In this document: positions 11,454-21,285 of the stretch, piece after piece
Layout: every line of letters starts with the position of its first letter
Position numbering within the stretch: the stretch's first letter is position 1
The notes under the pieces: model-generated
Told to the model about the DNA's origin: nothing
Databases searched by the model: none
Seen by the model: the letters and a program-made list of their open reading frames with translations, nothing else
Assembly (NCBI RefSeq): GCF_902459565.1
Contig: NZ_CABPSN010000007.1
Span: 124,001-188,000, forward strand
Reading direction: 5' to 3'
DNA from: Pandoraea aquatica
GTDB taxonomy: Bacteria; Pseudomonadota; Gammaproteobacteria; Burkholderiales; Burkholderiaceae
DNA: 64,000 nucleotides
Made by a program: the position numbers and the translations under genes

Positions 11454-12566
11454 TCAGTTGGCTGCGGTCTTGGTGGCGTCCTTGTGCCAGGTGAAGACCA
11501 CGAACTTGAACGACTTCAGATCGCCAGCAGCGTCATACGCCACCTTGCCGATCGGCGTGTCGAACGTGTTGGCGTGGAGGTACTTCGCGACCTTTTCCGA
11601 GTCGGTGCTCTTCGCGCCGGCAATGCTCTTGGCGATCAGTTGCACGCCCGTGTAAGCCGGCATCTGGAACGGACCGTTCGGATCGCGCTTGGCGTCGGCG
11701 AAGGCCTTCACCAGCTTGGCGTTGGCCGGGTCGGCAGCGAAGTCGGCCGGCAGCGTCACGAGCATACCTTCCGAAGCCGGGCCGGCGATAGCCGTCACGT
11801 CCTTGTTACCCACGCCTTCCGGTCCCATGAACGTGGCCTTCACGCCTTGCTCACGTGCCTGACGCAGCAGCAGACCCATTTCCGGGTGGTAGCCGCCGAA
11901 GTACACGAAGTCCACGCCTTGCGCCTTGAGCTTGGTGATGACAGCCGAGTAGTCCGAGTCACCGGCATTGATACCTTCGAACAGCACGACCGGCACCTTG
12001 GCCGCGTCGAGGTCCTTCTTCACCGAGGTGGCGATACCCTGACCGTACGACTGCTTGTCGTGCAGCACGGCAACCTTCTTCGGCTTGACCTTGTTGATGA
12101 TGTACTGAGCAGCTGCCGGACCTTGCTGGTCGTCACGGCCGATCGTACGGAAGATGAAGTGACGCTTCTTGCCTTCGGTCAGTTGCGGTGCGGTGGCCGA
12201 CGGCGTGATCATCACGACGCCTTCGTTTTCGTAGATGTCCGATGCCGGGATCGTCGAGCCCGAGCACACGTGACCGATCACATACTTGATCTTCTGGCTG
12301 ACGATCTTGTTGGCGACGGCGACAGCCTGCTTCGGCTCGCATGCGTCATCCATGAACACGGCTTCGAGCTTGTTGCCGTTCGCGCCGCCAGCTGCGTTGA
12401 CTTCTTCAATCGCGGTCAGCGCACCGGCCTTGACCATGTCGCCGTACTGAGCAACCGAGCCGCTGAACGGGCCGGCGATGGCGATCTTGACGGTCTCTGC
12501 ATTGGCAGCCGTTCCGAGGAGGGCGAGAGCAGCGGCAACGAACAGGGATTTGTGACGAAACTGCAT
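11454..12566 (-). CDS. Branched-chain amino acid ABC transporter, periplasmic binding protein
   Basis: 370 residues. Two in-frame ATGs exist at 12575 and 12566. AGGAG lies immediately before the first and nine bases before the second, so 12566 (MQFRHKS) is preferred. A Sec signal peptide ends TAANA just before ETVKIAIAGP. The Leu/Ile/Val-binding fold is clear (VAQYGDMVKAGA, GHVCSGSTIPAS, DKQSYGQG, GGYHPEMGLL). It delivers substrate to LivHMGF. The exact ligand (Leu/Ile/Val or another amino acid) is not readable. Confidence 0.93.
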   Translation of the reverse strand: MQFRHKSLFVAAALALLGTAANAETVKIAIAGPFSGSVAQYGDMVKAGALTAIEEVNAAGGANGNKLEAVFMDDACEPKQAVAVANKIVSQKIKYVIGHVCSGSTIPASDIYENEGVVMITPSATAPQLTEGKKRHFIFRTIGRDDQQGPAAAQYIINKVKPKKVAVLHDKQSYGQGIATSVKKDLDAAKVPVVLFEGINAGDSDYSAVITKLKAQGVDFVYFGGYHPEMGLLLRQAREQGVKATFMGPEGVGNKDVTAIAGPASEGMLVTLPADFAADPANAKLVKAFADAKRDPNGPFQMPAYTGVQLIAKSIAGAKSTDSEKVAKYLHANTFDTPIGKVAYDAAGDLKSFKFVVFTWHKDATKTAAN

Positions 12567-13056
12567 TGTGGACATCTCCTTGATTTGTATTTTTTGACTA
12601 CCTCGTGGTGCGGTAGCCTTAATCGACTGCTAAACCTGGTCGGTATTGGATCCTTCAAACCGCTGGCGGCCTGAACGATGCGCCATAGTAGCGTAATACG
12701 CTCTTTAATAGAAACAGGTATCCTGAGTCCCCCGAAAACCCGCATGGATAAAGGATTTCAAAAGGGTCATAAGAAAAAAAATAAGAGTCGTCACAGCGAT
12801 TCTCCGTAGTACTACGCAGATTGGAAAACCGACGAATGACGCGTGAATTGGCAAATGAGGGCCACGTTGATTCGATATGGCGAATTGCCCGTCAGGACAT
12901 TTTGGATACAATCCGACGCATATTGAAATCCAATCGTTTGGGCTTTGCATTCAGCCGTGCTAATTCGGACGATCACGGACGATCAGCCCGGTGACAACTA
13001 TCAAGACATTCGCGTTGCTGTATCCGTCCACATATATCCATCAATAGACGACAGCC
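12567..13056. other. Promoter region of the liv operon, no gene supported
   Basis: A 490-base AT-richer gap. It holds a 13-base palindrome AGCGTAATACGCT at 12690-12702 about 125 bases ahead of the binding-protein start, a possible operator, and an A-run near 12770. A minus-strand frame at 12705-12950 is open but has no ribosome binding site or recognisable sequence. Confidence 0.5.
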
Positions 13057-13962
13057 TTACATCGGCAGCGGATGACGCCGGGTGCGCGATGCGCGGATCA
13101 GTGCCAGAAACGCGGCGAGAATCGGCGAATCGTCGTCACGCCGGTACATGCAGTTCAGTTCGATGGAGCGCAGCCGCTGCGATTTCAACGGCCGATACAC
13201 CACACCGGGCAATCGCAAATTCGCGGCCGACTCGGTCGTGACACACACGCCGAAGCGGCTCGCGACGAGCGCAATCGACGTCACCACGTCCTCCACCTCT
13301 TGCTCCACGCGCAGCGTCACGCCTTCGGCGCGGAAGGCGGCGGCCACCTCTTCGGCGAGACCGGGCACCGGTGCGTTCGGGTAGAGAATCATCCGCTCGT
13401 TATCGAGATCGGCGAGCGTGAGCGATGCGCGCTTGCATAGCGGATGCCCTTCATACAGCGCGACGAGAAACGGCTCGCGATGAATCCAGTCCACCACCAG
13501 ATCCGGCTCATCCGGAATCAGGCGGTTGAAACCGATGGCGATGCGCCGCTCGCGCAGCGCCGCGATCTGCTCCGTCTTCGACAGGTTGTGCAGGCCGATC
13601 TTCACTTCGGGACGCTCGGTGTGAAAGTCCGCGAGCAGTCGCGGAATCACGTTGAGAATGCCGGAGCTGAAGATGCCGACGTCGAGCCGCCCGATATAGC
13701 CGTCGCCCGCGAGCCGCGTCTGCTCTTCCGCCCGGCGCGTGAGCGACAGAATGTTCGGCACCTCGGCGAGCAGCGTCTGCCCGGCGGCGGTCAGCGTCGC
13801 GCCTTTGGGCGTGCGCACGAAGAGTGCCGTGCCCAGTTGCGCTTCCAGTGCGTGGATGTGACGGGTGAGCGGCGGCTGCGCCATGTTCAACCGCTCGGCG
13901 GCACGGCCGAAATGACCTTCCTGCGCCACGGCGAGGAAGTACCGCATTTGCTTGATGTCCAT
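13057..13962 (-). CDS. LysR-type regulator of the adjacent meta-cleavage genes
   Basis: 301 residues from MDIKQMRYFLAVAQEGHFGRAAERLNMAQPPLTRHI, the LysR winged-helix N-terminus of the CatR/ClcR/BenM type; the frame extends upstream but the family starts here. The rest (about 90-300) is the periplasmic-binding-like effector domain. It diverges from the tautomerase gene, and the 129-base gap contains an ATAC-N7-GTAT box and a longer inverted repeat. I infer it activates the three genes at 14.1-15.9 kb in response to an aromatic-pathway intermediate. Confidence 0.92.
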   Translation of the reverse strand: MDIKQMRYFLAVAQEGHFGRAAERLNMAQPPLTRHIHALEAQLGTALFVRTPKGATLTAAGQTLLAEVPNILSLTRRAEEQTRLAGDGYIGRLDVGIFSSGILNVIPRLLADFHTERPEVKIGLHNLSKTEQIAALRERRIAIGFNRLIPDEPDLVVDWIHREPFLVALYEGHPLCKRASLTLADLDNERMILYPNAPVPGLAEEVAAAFRAEGVTLRVEQEVEDVVTSIALVASRFGVCVTTESAANLRLPGVVYRPLKSQRLRSIELNCMYRRDDDSPILAAFLALIRASRTRRHPLPM

Positions 13963-13979
13963 GATCCGATGCTCAAACT

Positions 13980-14019
13980 CAATACCGAAATAGTATCGGA
14001 ATCTGGAAATTCGGTATTG
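13980..14019. promoter_or_regulatory. LysR operator: ATAC-N7-GTAT box inside a 10-base inverted repeat
   Basis: CAATACCGAA (13980-13989) and TTCGGTATTG (14010-14019) are perfect inverted repeats. Inside, ATAC-N7-GTAT occupies 13982-13996, the known recognition pattern of catabolic LysR regulators such as CatR and NahR. It sits 20 bases ahead of the lysR start and about 75-110 bases ahead of the tautomerase start. Confidence 0.75.
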
Positions 14020-14091
14020 GACGGTATCCCGTGGCGGGCGCATCATCCCTGCACGAAGCCGCTCTATCGAGCAATTTCAGGAGACAGCATC

Positions 14092-14301
14092 ATGCCAATC
14101 GTACATATCAATCTGATCGAGGGTCGCGATGACGCCGCCGTCAAAGCCTGCGTGAAGGCCGTGGCGCGCACCGTGCACGAGACGCTCGGCGCACCGCTCG
14201 AATCGATTCGCGTCTTTGCGACGCAGGTGCCGGCCGCCCACTGGGCGGTGGGTGAGCGCACGAAGGACGAGCCGGCTGCGCCGGCCAAGGCGGGCGCGTA
14301 A
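14092..14301 (+). CDS. 4-oxalocrotonate (2-hydroxymuconate) tautomerase
   Basis: 69 residues from ATG 14092, with a CAGGAG ribosome binding site. After Met removal Pro1 is the catalytic base, and Arg11 and Arg39 are present at the family positions; Trp occupies position 50, where the classic enzyme has Phe. It converts 2-hydroxymuconate to 2-oxo-3-hexenedioate in the meta-cleavage pathway. The C-terminus is slightly longer than the 62-residue paradigm. It overlaps the next start as TAATG. The open frame extending back to 13444 is a shadow of lysR. Confidence 0.88.
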   Translation: MPIVHINLIEGRDDAAVKACVKAVARTVHETLGAPLESIRVFATQVPAAHWAVGERTKDEPAAPAKAGA

Positions 14302-15131
14302 TGAGCCACGCCATCCAACGCGACGCCGCCACGCAGGCGCGTCTCCAGCAGGCCGCCGACGCGCTGCTCGAAGCCGAGCGCTCGCACCGCTTCATCGCCC
14401 CGCTGCGCGACACGTTCGCGCCGCTCACCATCGACGACGCCTACGCCATCCAGCGCATCAACACCGAGCGACGCCTCGCAGCCGGTCGCCGTATCGTCGG
14501 CTGCAAGATCGGCCTGACGTCGGTCGCCGTGCAGAAGCAGCTCGGCGTCGATCAGCCTGACTTCGGCCTGTTGTTCGACGACATGGGCTATGGCGACGGC
14601 GAACCGATTCCCGCGTCGATCCTCACGCAACCGAAGATCGAAGCCGAGATCGCCTTCGTGATCGGGCGCGATCTGAACATCGAGAATCCGGGCCAGCTGG
14701 ACGTGCTGAACGCCATCGAATACGCGCTGCCCGCGCTGGAAATCGTCGGCAGCCGTGTGGCCGACTGGAATATCCGCATCACCGATACGATTGCCGATAA
14801 CGCCTCGTCGTCGGCTTATGTGATCGGCAATACGCCGAAGAAGCTCTCGGAATTCGATGTCCGCATGTGCGGCATGGTGCTCGAGCGTCGCGGCGAGCCG
14901 GTCTCGGTCGGCGCAGGCGCGGCCTGTCTGGGCAGCCCGATCAACGCCGTGGTGTGGCTCGCGCGCACGATGGCGGCGGTCGGCACGCCGCTGGGGGCGG
15001 GCGATCTGGTGCTCTCGGGCGCTCTCGGCCCGATGGCCGCCGTCACGCCGGGTGATATCTTCGAGACCCGCATCAATGGCCTGGGCTCGGTCCGCGCCGT
15101 CTTTGAACCTGCCAGCGAGGCTGCACGATGA
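14301..15131 (+). CDS. 2-oxopent-4-enoate hydratase / oxalocrotonate decarboxylase family enzyme, first copy
   Basis: 276 residues with the family core: [40 protein letters not shown] (metal-binding acids), [26 protein letters not shown]. This matches the MhpD/DmpE/DmpH fold. Given its place before a second paralogue I read it as the hydratase that hydrates 2-hydroxypentadienoate to 4-hydroxy-2-oxovalerate, while the next gene is the decarboxylase; the two roles could be swapped. It overlaps the following gene by four bases (ATGA). Confidence 0.85.
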   Translation: MSHAIQRDAATQARLQQAADALLEAERSHRFIAPLRDTFAPLTIDDAYAIQRINTERRLAAGRRIVGCKIGLTSVAVQKQLGVDQPDFGLLFDDMGYGDGEPIPASILTQPKIEAEIAFVIGRDLNIENPGQLDVLNAIEYALPALEIVGSRVADWNIRITDTIADNASSSAYVIGNTPKKLSEFDVRMCGMVLERRGEPVSVGAGAACLGSPINAVVWLARTMAAVGTPLGAGDLVLSGALGPMAAVTPGDIFETRINGLGSVRAVFEPASEAAR

Positions 15132-15889
15132 GCCACATCAACGATTACGCCAAGCTGCTCGACGACGCAGCGCATTTCGCCCACGAAGTCGAACAGTTCG
15201 ACACCGACAACCGCCTGTCGCTCGACGACGCCTACGCCATTCAGGCCGCCTCGCTGGCGCGCCGTGCCGAGCGTGGCGAGACGCGCGTCGGCGTGAAGAT
15301 GGGCTTCACTAGCCGCGCGAAGATGATTCAGATGGGGCTGTCCGATGTGATCTGGGGGCGTCTGACGTCCGGTATGCAGATCGAAGAGGGCACGTCCATC
15401 GACTTCAAGCGTTACGTGCATCCGCGCGTCGAACCGGAGATCGCCTTCATTCTGAAGAAGCCGCTCGAAGGTAACGTCACGGGGCCGCAGGCGCTGGCCG
15501 CGGTCGAGGCGATCGCACCGGCCATCGAGATCATCGACTCGCGCTACAAGGACTTCAAGTTCACGTTGCCGGAAGTGATTGCCGACAACGCTTCGTCCAG
15601 CGGTTTCGTGATCGGCGCGTGGCACAGCCCGCACGTCGACTTCTCGAATCTGGGGCTGGCGATGTCGATCAACGGCCGCACCGTGCAGGTCGGTTCGACG
15701 GCGGCGCTGCTGGGTCATCCGCTGCGCTCGCTCGTGGCGGCGGCACGGCTGTCGGCGGCCGCCGGCGAGCCGTTGCAGGCGGGCTGGATCGTGATGGCGG
15801 GCGGAGCGACGCCGGCCGAGTACATCAAGCCGGGCCAGTACGTGTCGGTCGAAATGGAGTCGCTCGGTCGCGTGGGCTTCCACGTCTGA
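15128..15889 (+). CDS. 4-oxalocrotonate decarboxylase-like enzyme, second copy
   Basis: 253 residues, paralogous to the upstream protein but shorter: [63 protein letters not shown] with a following IWGRL is typical of oxalocrotonate decarboxylases (DmpH/XylI). It would decarboxylate 2-oxo-3-hexenedioate to 2-hydroxypenta-2,4-dienoate in a complex with the hydratase. No ring-cleavage dioxygenase, aldolase or acetaldehyde dehydrogenase gene is nearby. Confidence 0.85.
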   Translation: MSHINDYAKLLDDAAHFAHEVEQFDTDNRLSLDDAYAIQAASLARRAERGETRVGVKMGFTSRAKMIQMGLSDVIWGRLTSGMQIEEGTSIDFKRYVHPRVEPEIAFILKKPLEGNVTGPQALAAVEAIAPAIEIIDSRYKDFKFTLPEVIADNASSSGFVIGAWHSPHVDFSNLGLAMSINGRTVQVGSTAALLGHPLRSLVAAARLSAAAGEPLQAGWIVMAGGATPAEYIKPGQYVSVEMESLGRVGFHV

Positions 15890-15933
15890 CATTATCCGCG
15901 GCTAGCACGGTGGGATGTTCCGCCGTGCCATGC

Positions 15934-15968
15934 AAAACGGGGCGCGCCACATGGCACGCCCCGTTTTT
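15934..15968 (+). terminator. Intrinsic terminator after the meta-cleavage genes
   Basis: A 15-base stem with one mismatch and an ACAT loop, followed by a T-run. The left arm is A-rich, so it may also act on ribD transcripts from the other side. Confidence 0.82.
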
Positions 15969-16022
15969 ATTTGTGCGAACCGACGACGATCGGTCACGCT
16001 TTGGTCGAGCCTCAGTCGCGCT

Positions 16023-17120
16023 TCAGTCCCGCTTCACCCGGGCCATCACGCGCAGATCGGTCTCGATCATGCGCACGTCGGTAAACGTCAGCGCGAGCTT
16101 GTCGTCGAGCGAGGTGAGGGCGGGCAGGTTGAACATGCCTTGCGCGTCGCCGACGATGCACGGCGCGAAGTACGTCAGCAGTTCGTCCACGCACCCTTCG
16201 CGCAGCAGCGAACCGTTGAGCTTGTAACCGGCTTCCACGTGGATCTCGTTGAACTGACGCTCGCCCAGCGCACGCAGTAGCGCGGGCAACTCGACCTTGC
16301 CGCTGGCGTTGGGCAGATCGAGCACCTCGACCCCCAGATCGCGCAGCCTCGCAACGCGATCTGCATCGCCGTTGGCGCAGACCACCAACGCATTACCGCC
16401 AGCCAGCACCTTGGCGGTCGGGGCGATGTCGAGACGGGAGTCGACGACGATACGCAGCGGCTGACGCGTCGTTTCCACCTCGCGCACGGTCAGCGACGGA
16501 TCGTCTTCGCGCACGGTGCCGATGCCCGTGAGAATCGCGCAGGCGCGTGCGCGCCAGGCATGGCCGTCGGCGCGTGCCGCCGGGCCGGTCAGCCACTGAC
16601 TCACGCCGTTGTGCAACGCCGTCTTGCCATCGAGGCTCGCGGCCACTTTCATACGGACCCACGGCGTGCCGCGCGTCATGCGGGCGATGAAGCCGATGTT
16701 CATCTCGCGCGCTTCGTTCTCCAGCAGACCGCAGCGCACGTCGATACCGGCGTCGCGCAGCATGCCGAGACCGCGTCCGGCGACGAGCGGGTTCGGATCT
16801 TCCATGGCGGCGATCACGCGCTTCACGCCCGCGTCGATGAGTCCTTTCGCACATGGCGGCGTGCGACCGTAATGGCTGCACGGCTCCAGCGTGACGTAGG
16901 CGGTCGCGCCGCGCACCGATTCGCCGCGCACGCGCGCGTCCTTCATGGCCTGTACTTCGGCATGATCCTGCCCGGCGGGCTGGGTGAAGCCTTCGCCGAT
17001 GACACGGCCGTCCTGCACGATGACGCAGCCCACGCGCGGGTTCGGCGTCGTAGTGAACATCGCGCGCTCGGCGAGTGCCAGCGCGCGGCGCATGTAGTCA
17101 AAATCCTGATCGGAAAACAT
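16023..17120 (-). CDS. ribD: Riboflavin biosynthesis deaminase/reductase RibD
   Basis: 365 residues. The N-terminal deaminase (about 1-145) has HAEVQA and PCSHYGRTPPC, the zinc site. The C-terminal reductase domain (about 150-365) has RMKVAASLDGKTAL and HVEAGYKLNGSLL. It carries out the second and third steps from the GTP cyclohydrolase II product. It is on the same strand as ribBA but about 9.4 kb away, and riboflavin synthase (ribE) is not beside it. Confidence 0.95.
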   Translation of the reverse strand: MFSDQDFDYMRRALALAERAMFTTTPNPRVGCVIVQDGRVIGEGFTQPAGQDHAEVQAMKDARVRGESVRGATAYVTLEPCSHYGRTPPCAKGLIDAGVKRVIAAMEDPNPLVAGRGLGMLRDAGIDVRCGLLENEAREMNIGFIARMTRGTPWVRMKVAASLDGKTALHNGVSQWLTGPAARADGHAWRARACAILTGIGTVREDDPSLTVREVETTRQPLRIVVDSRLDIAPTAKVLAGGNALVVCANGDADRVARLRDLGVEVLDLPNASGKVELPALLRALGERQFNEIHVEAGYKLNGSLLREGCVDELLTYFAPCIVGDAQGMFNLPALTSLDDKLALTFTDVRMIETDLRVMARVKRD

Positions 17121-17134
17121 GAGACGTGAGATCG

Positions 17135-17692
17135 TCAGAGCATCAGCGGCCGGTCGGTCAACGCATTGTCCGGGGCTGCGCCGGCATGGGCCGGCAGGGA
17201 TTCGCGCGCAATGCCGCGCAGGGTGTTCAGTGCGTCGAGCACGCTCTGGACGTAGCGTTCATCGCGAAACCCGGCGCTCATCTGCTTCACGACGGCTTCC
17301 CACTTGTGATCGTCCACCAGCGCATTGACGCCTTTGTCGGCGATCAGCTCGATATCGTGATCGGCGATGTTGATGTACAGCAGTATGCCTGTGCGCTCGC
17401 TGGTGTGCGCGACACCCAGATGGTGAAACAGTTGAACGGCGCGTTGACGGCACGTTTGCCCGCCCCACACGTTGGCGAGCGGCATGGCAGCTTCGATCAC
17501 CAGCCGGATTTCACAACGATGCTCCGATTCGGATTCGCGGATCGAGGCTTCCAGCGTATCGAGCGCGTTGTCGGGAAACAGCCAGCGGGCATGCGCCCGC
17601 CAGGTGCCGGCGTGACGCAGCCAGCGCGACACATCGTGCGGTTTCGGTTGCATTGCGACTGCCGGTTCGTGTGCTGTCGTCATTGTCTTCAC
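17135..17692 (-). CDS. TPM-domain protein, non-secreted
   Basis: 185 residues, no signal peptide. The TPM fold is seen in EIRLVIEAAMP, RTGILLYINIADHDIELIADKGVNALV and FRDERYVQSVLDALNTL, matching the second protein of LemA-TPM gene trios. The biochemical role is not established; related TPM proteins include an Arabidopsis phosphatase. Its start overlaps the stop of the preceding TPM gene by four bases. Confidence 0.8.
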   Translation of the reverse strand: MKTMTTAHEPAVAMQPKPHDVSRWLRHAGTWRAHARWLFPDNALDTLEASIRESESEHRCEIRLVIEAAMPLANVWGGQTCRQRAVQLFHHLGVAHTSERTGILLYINIADHDIELIADKGVNALVDDHKWEAVVKQMSAGFRDERYVQSVLDALNTLRGIARESLPAHAGAAPDNALTDRPLML

Positions 17693-18591
17693 CAGTTGCC
17701 GGACGAGCCGCCGCCGTCGAAACCGCCGCCGCCTCCGCCGCCAAAACCACCTCCGCCACCACCGCCGCCGCCGAAGCCACCGCCGTCGTTACGTCCCCAG
17801 CCGCCGCCGAGTCCGCCGCCAATGCCTCCGCCAATACCACCGATGCCGCCGAAGCCACCGGGGCCGATGCGTCCGCGCTGGCCGGTGAGCACGCGCGAGC
17901 GCGGGTCGTTGGGATTGCTCGGCAAGCCGGGACCGCTAAAGCGTCGGCGGCCTTCCATGATCACCACCATCGCGATGATGAAGACGATGAAGAGCAGCGG
18001 CAGAAAATCGGACAAATCGGAGTGCGGTGCGCGTGTGGACGGCAGATTCGGTGCGGGCAACGCCTCGTTGTTCATCGCAGCCTGTACGGCCGCCGTTCCC
18101 GCCGCGATGCCGCCGAAGAAGTCGCCATTGCGGAAGTACGGCGCCATGACGTCGTGCAGGATGCGTCCCGAAATCGCGTCGGTGAGCGAGCCTTGCACGC
18201 CACGTCCGACCTCGATGCGCATCTTGCGCAAGTCGTTCGGGTTGTCCTTCGCGATGAGCATGATGACGCCATCGTCCACGCCCTTGCGGCCGGCCTTCCA
18301 GGCGTCGGCCACACGGATGCTGTACTGATCGATGGTCTCAGGCGCGGTGCTCGGCAGCATCAGCACGAAGATCTGGCTGCCGCGTTGCTGCTCGTATTGC
18401 GCGAGCTGCGCCTCAAGGGCATTGCGCTGCTCGGCGGTGAGCGTGCCGGTCAGATCGGTCACGCGCGCCGTCAGTGCGGGCACGGCCACCAGCGCTTCTG
18501 CGCTCGCAGGCAGCGCCAGCCAGCACAGACTGGCCAGCGCGAGTGCCCACAACGCCCACACAAAGCGCTTCGATTGCATGAGCGCTGTCAT
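17689..18591 (-). CDS. TPM-domain membrane protein (YgcG family) with Gly-rich tail
   Basis: 300 residues. Signal peptide (about 1-30, LALASLCWLALPASAEA), then a periplasmic TPM domain (about 35-165; VTDLTGTLTAEQRNALE, RKGVDDGVIMLIAKD), a single transmembrane segment (about 205-222) and a tail of Gly-Gly-Phe repeats to the C-terminus. This is the usual YgcG architecture. It forms an operon with lemA upstream and the short TPM protein downstream, and probably acts at the membrane. Confidence 0.87.
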   Translation of the reverse strand: MTALMQSKRFVWALWALALASLCWLALPASAEALVAVPALTARVTDLTGTLTAEQRNALEAQLAQYEQQRGSQIFVLMLPSTAPETIDQYSIRVADAWKAGRKGVDDGVIMLIAKDNPNDLRKMRIEVGRGVQGSLTDAISGRILHDVMAPYFRNGDFFGGIAAGTAAVQAAMNNEALPAPNLPSTRAPHSDLSDFLPLLFIVFIIAMVVIMEGRRRFSGPGLPSNPNDPRSRVLTGQRGRIGPGGFGGIGGIGGGIGGGLGGGWGRNDGGGFGGGGGGGGGFGGGGGGGFDGGGSSGNW

Positions 18592-18601
18592 TGCCGCGGC
18601 C

Positions 18602-19216
18602 TCAGAACTTGACGGCCGGTGCCGTGGAAATGGCCTTCTCGTTATCCACGGTGAAGTTCGGCTTGGTGCCGTAACCGAACATCTTGGCCGTCAGATTGTT
18701 CGGGAACTGACGCACGTACACGTTGTAGTCCTGCACGGACTGGATGTAACGATTGCGCGCCACCGTGATGCGGTTTTCCGTGCCTTCGAGCTGCGATTGC
18801 AGATCGCGGAACAGACCGTCGGCCTTCAGGTTCGGATAGTTCTCCGAGACGGCCATCAGGCGCGAGAGTGCGCCCGACAATTCACCCTGCGCTTGCTGGA
18901 AACGCTTGAACGCGTCGGGATCGTTGAGCGTCTCCGGCGTGACCGTGATGCTCGTCGCCTTGGCGCGCGCGTTGATCACTTCGGTGAGCGTGGCCTGCTC
19001 GTGCGATGCGTAGCCCTTGACCGTGTTCACCAGGTTCGGCACCAGATCGGCCCGTCGCTGGTACTGGTTGACGACCTCGCTCCACGAAGCCTTGACCGCT
19101 TCGTCCTTGACCTGAATTTCGTTGTATCCGCAGGAGGACAGCAACGACGCGAGAAGTCCCAGCGCGAGCCATCGCACCCAGGACTGACGACGAAGGATCG
19201 GCAGTAGCATTTGCAT
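18602..19216 (-). CDS. lemA: LemA-family lipoprotein
   Basis: 204 residues. The N-terminus ends in a lipobox (LLSSC), so it is probably lipid-anchored; then come NEIQVKDEAVKASWSEV and YQRRADLVPNLVNTVKGY, the LemA hallmark, followed by helical-bundle sequence to NLTAKMFGY. LemA proteins are of unclear function and often pair with TPM proteins, as here. Confidence 0.9.
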   Translation of the reverse strand: MQMLLPILRRQSWVRWLALGLLASLLSSCGYNEIQVKDEAVKASWSEVVNQYQRRADLVPNLVNTVKGYASHEQATLTEVINARAKATSITVTPETLNDPDAFKRFQQAQGELSGALSRLMAVSENYPNLKADGLFRDLQSQLEGTENRITVARNRYIQSVQDYNVYVRQFPNNLTAKMFGYGTKPNFTVDNEKAISTAPAVKF

Positions 19217-19314
19217 GACGTTTTCCCCTTGTTATGACCGGACGGACATCCGGCGGACTGCGCAAAACGTGGCACGAACCACAGTGCAAATGGTAGGCGA
19301 GTGCTCAAGCGCGA

Positions 19315-20619
19315 TCACGCAATCGTCCCAAACGCGTCGCGCGCGGCGTCGATCGTCGCGTCGATGATCGTGTCGTCGTGCGTGGCCGACACGAAACCGG
19401 CTTCGAACGCGCTCGGTGCGAGGTAGACGCCGCGATCGAGCATGGCGTGGAAGAACTTGTTGAAGCGGGCGACGTCCGACGTCGTCACTTCGGCAAAGCT
19501 CTGCGGCACGTTGGCGCGGAAGTACAGACCGAACATGCCACCGACGCTGTCGCCGGAGAACGGCACCCCGGCGGCCTGCGCGGCGTCGACGAGACCGCTC
19601 ACGAGCTTCGACGTGCGCTTGGCCAGATCCTCGTAGAAGCCGGGGGCTTGAATCAGCTTGAGCGTGGCGAGTCCGGCGGCCACTGCCAGCGGGTTGCCCG
19701 AGAGCGTGCCCGCCTGATAGACGCCACCGAGCGGAGCCAGATGCGACATGATGTCGCGGCGTCCGCCGAATGCGGCTGCGGGCATGCCGCCGCCGATCAC
19801 CTTGCCCAGACACGTCAGGTCGGCCGTAATGCCGTAAAGCGCCTGCGCACCGCCCAGACCGACGCGGAAACCGCACATCACTTCGTCGAAGATCAGCACG
19901 GCACCGTGCGCGGTGCACAGCTCGCGCAGCGTCTGGAGGAAGTGACGCGAGCCGCGCACGAGATTCATGTTGCCCGCGACCGGCTCGACGATCACGGCCG
20001 CGATCTCGCCGCCCTGACCGGCGAACAATTCACGCAGTTGCTCGACGTTGTTGTATTCGAGAACCAGCGTGTCGCGCGTAACTTCGGGCGGCACACCGGC
20101 CGAGGAAGGCGCGTTGCGCGTGGAGTCGGCAAACGTCAGCAGGCCCGAGCCGGCCTTCACCAGCAGGCTGTCGGCGTGACCGTGGTAGCAGCCTTCGAAC
20201 TTGACGATCTTGTTGCGGCCCGTGAAGCCGCGTGCCAGACGCAGCGCGCTCATCGTGGCTTCGGTGCCCGAGGACACCAGACGAACTTGCTCGATGGACG
20301 GCACGAGGCGGCAGATTTCTTCGGCCATCACCACTTCGGCTTCGGTCGGTGCGCCGAAGCTGAAGCCCTGCGACATGGCCGTTTGCACGGCGTCGACGAC
20401 TTCCGGATGCAGGTGACCGACGATCATCGGGCCCCACGAGCCGATGTAGTCGATGTAGCGCACGCCTTCGGCGTCCCACATGTAGGGGCCTTGTGCGCGG
20501 GCGATGAAGCGCGGCGTGCCGCCGACCGAGCGGAAGGCGCGCACGGGCGAGTTCACCCCGCCGGGAATGGTTTGCTGGGCGCGCTCGAACAGCGCGACAT
20601 TCGTAGTGTTTTCGGACAT
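19315..20619 (-). CDS. hemL: Glutamate-1-semialdehyde 2,1-aminomutase
   Basis: 434 residues from ATG 20619 ([14 protein letters not shown]); an ATG at 20652 is in frame. Signatures: [36 protein letters not shown] and [15 protein letters not shown] with the PLP Lys. It makes 5-aminolevulinate for haem from glutamate-1-semialdehyde. The end is followed by about 100 bases up to the lemA start, with no clear terminator. Confidence 0.96.
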   Translation of the reverse strand: MSENTTNVALFERAQQTIPGGVNSPVRAFRSVGGTPRFIARAQGPYMWDAEGVRYIDYIGSWGPMIVGHLHPEVVDAVQTAMSQGFSFGAPTEAEVVMAEEICRLVPSIEQVRLVSSGTEATMSALRLARGFTGRNKIVKFEGCYHGHADSLLVKAGSGLLTFADSTRNAPSSAGVPPEVTRDTLVLEYNNVEQLRELFAGQGGEIAAVIVEPVAGNMNLVRGSRHFLQTLRELCTAHGAVLIFDEVMCGFRVGLGGAQALYGITADLTCLGKVIGGGMPAAAFGGRRDIMSHLAPLGGVYQAGTLSGNPLAVAAGLATLKLIQAPGFYEDLAKRTSKLVSGLVDAAQAAGVPFSGDSVGGMFGLYFRANVPQSFAEVTTSDVARFNKFFHAMLDRGVYLAPSAFEAGFVSATHDDTIIDATIDAARDAFGTIA

Positions 20620-20767
20620 GACTTCAGCTTTGCGGCGCATAGGCCTATTCACCTTAATGCGTCGATTCTAGCGGATGGCGTCAAAGTCCGGGACTTCTCG
20701 CGGCCGGGGGCTTCTGTTAGATTGAAGGCAACTTTCTCAACGCCAAGGAAATTCAAGGCCCTTCGAC

Positions 20768-21193
20768 ATGTCCACCGTCAACGCACAACGTCCTTCGATC
20801 ACTGTCTCGTCTCTCGACCTCGATCGTCTTTATTCGGTCATCGAGAATGCGCCGCGCACGGCCCTGCCGTATGTGGAGGCACTCGAAACAGAGCTTGCCC
20901 GGGCGAGTGTCGTCGAGCCGGAGCAAATGCCGGCCGATGTCGCCACGATGAATTCGGTGGTGCGCTATCGCGATCTGAGCACGCAGCAGGAGCACCGCGT
21001 GACGCTCGTGTATCCGCAGCATCTCGCCGCCACGGAAAACGGCATTTCGGTATTGGCACCGGTGGGCAGCGCGCTGCTGGGCCTGCGCGTCGGCCAGTCG
21101 ATTCACTGGCAAGTGCCGGGCGGTCATCTCATCGAGCTGGAACTGCTCGGCCTCGACTACCAGCCTGAAGCCGCTGGCGAATTCCACCGTTAA
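20768..21193 (+). CDS. rnk: Regulator of nucleoside diphosphate kinase (Rnk), GreA/GreB-type C-terminal domain
   Basis: 141 residues. Short N-terminal coiled part, then the FKBP-like Gre C-terminal fold: VVRYRDLSTQQEHRVTLVYP, ISVLAPVGSALLGLRVGQSI, WQVPGG. This is the Rnk architecture, which binds RNA polymerase without the Gre finger. It is divergent from hemL with a 148-base gap, and converges with the PAP2 gene. Confidence 0.87.
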   Translation: MSTVNAQRPSITVSSLDLDRLYSVIENAPRTALPYVEALETELARASVVEPEQMPADVATMNSVVRYRDLSTQQEHRVTLVYPQHLAATENGISVLAPVGSALLGLRVGQSIHWQVPGGHLIELELLGLDYQPEAAGEFHR

Positions 21194-21285
21194 TTCCCTT
21201 CTCCGCAGCACCATTGGGAGATTCGGATCTCCCGAGTCTCCCAGTCATCTCCCCCGCAAGTCCTGCAATTCCAGCAATTCCCCGC

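Noticed and set aside
12705-12950. 81-codon minus frame in the gap upstream of the liv operon
   Set aside because: No ribosome site, no family resemblance, and odd composition.
13444-14091. Upstream extension of the tautomerase frame
   Set aside because: It overlaps lysR antisense; the catalytic Pro must follow the Met at 14092.
21217-21233. GGGAGAT hairpin between rnk and the PAP2 gene
   Set aside because: A 7-bp stem with no T-run; too weak to call.
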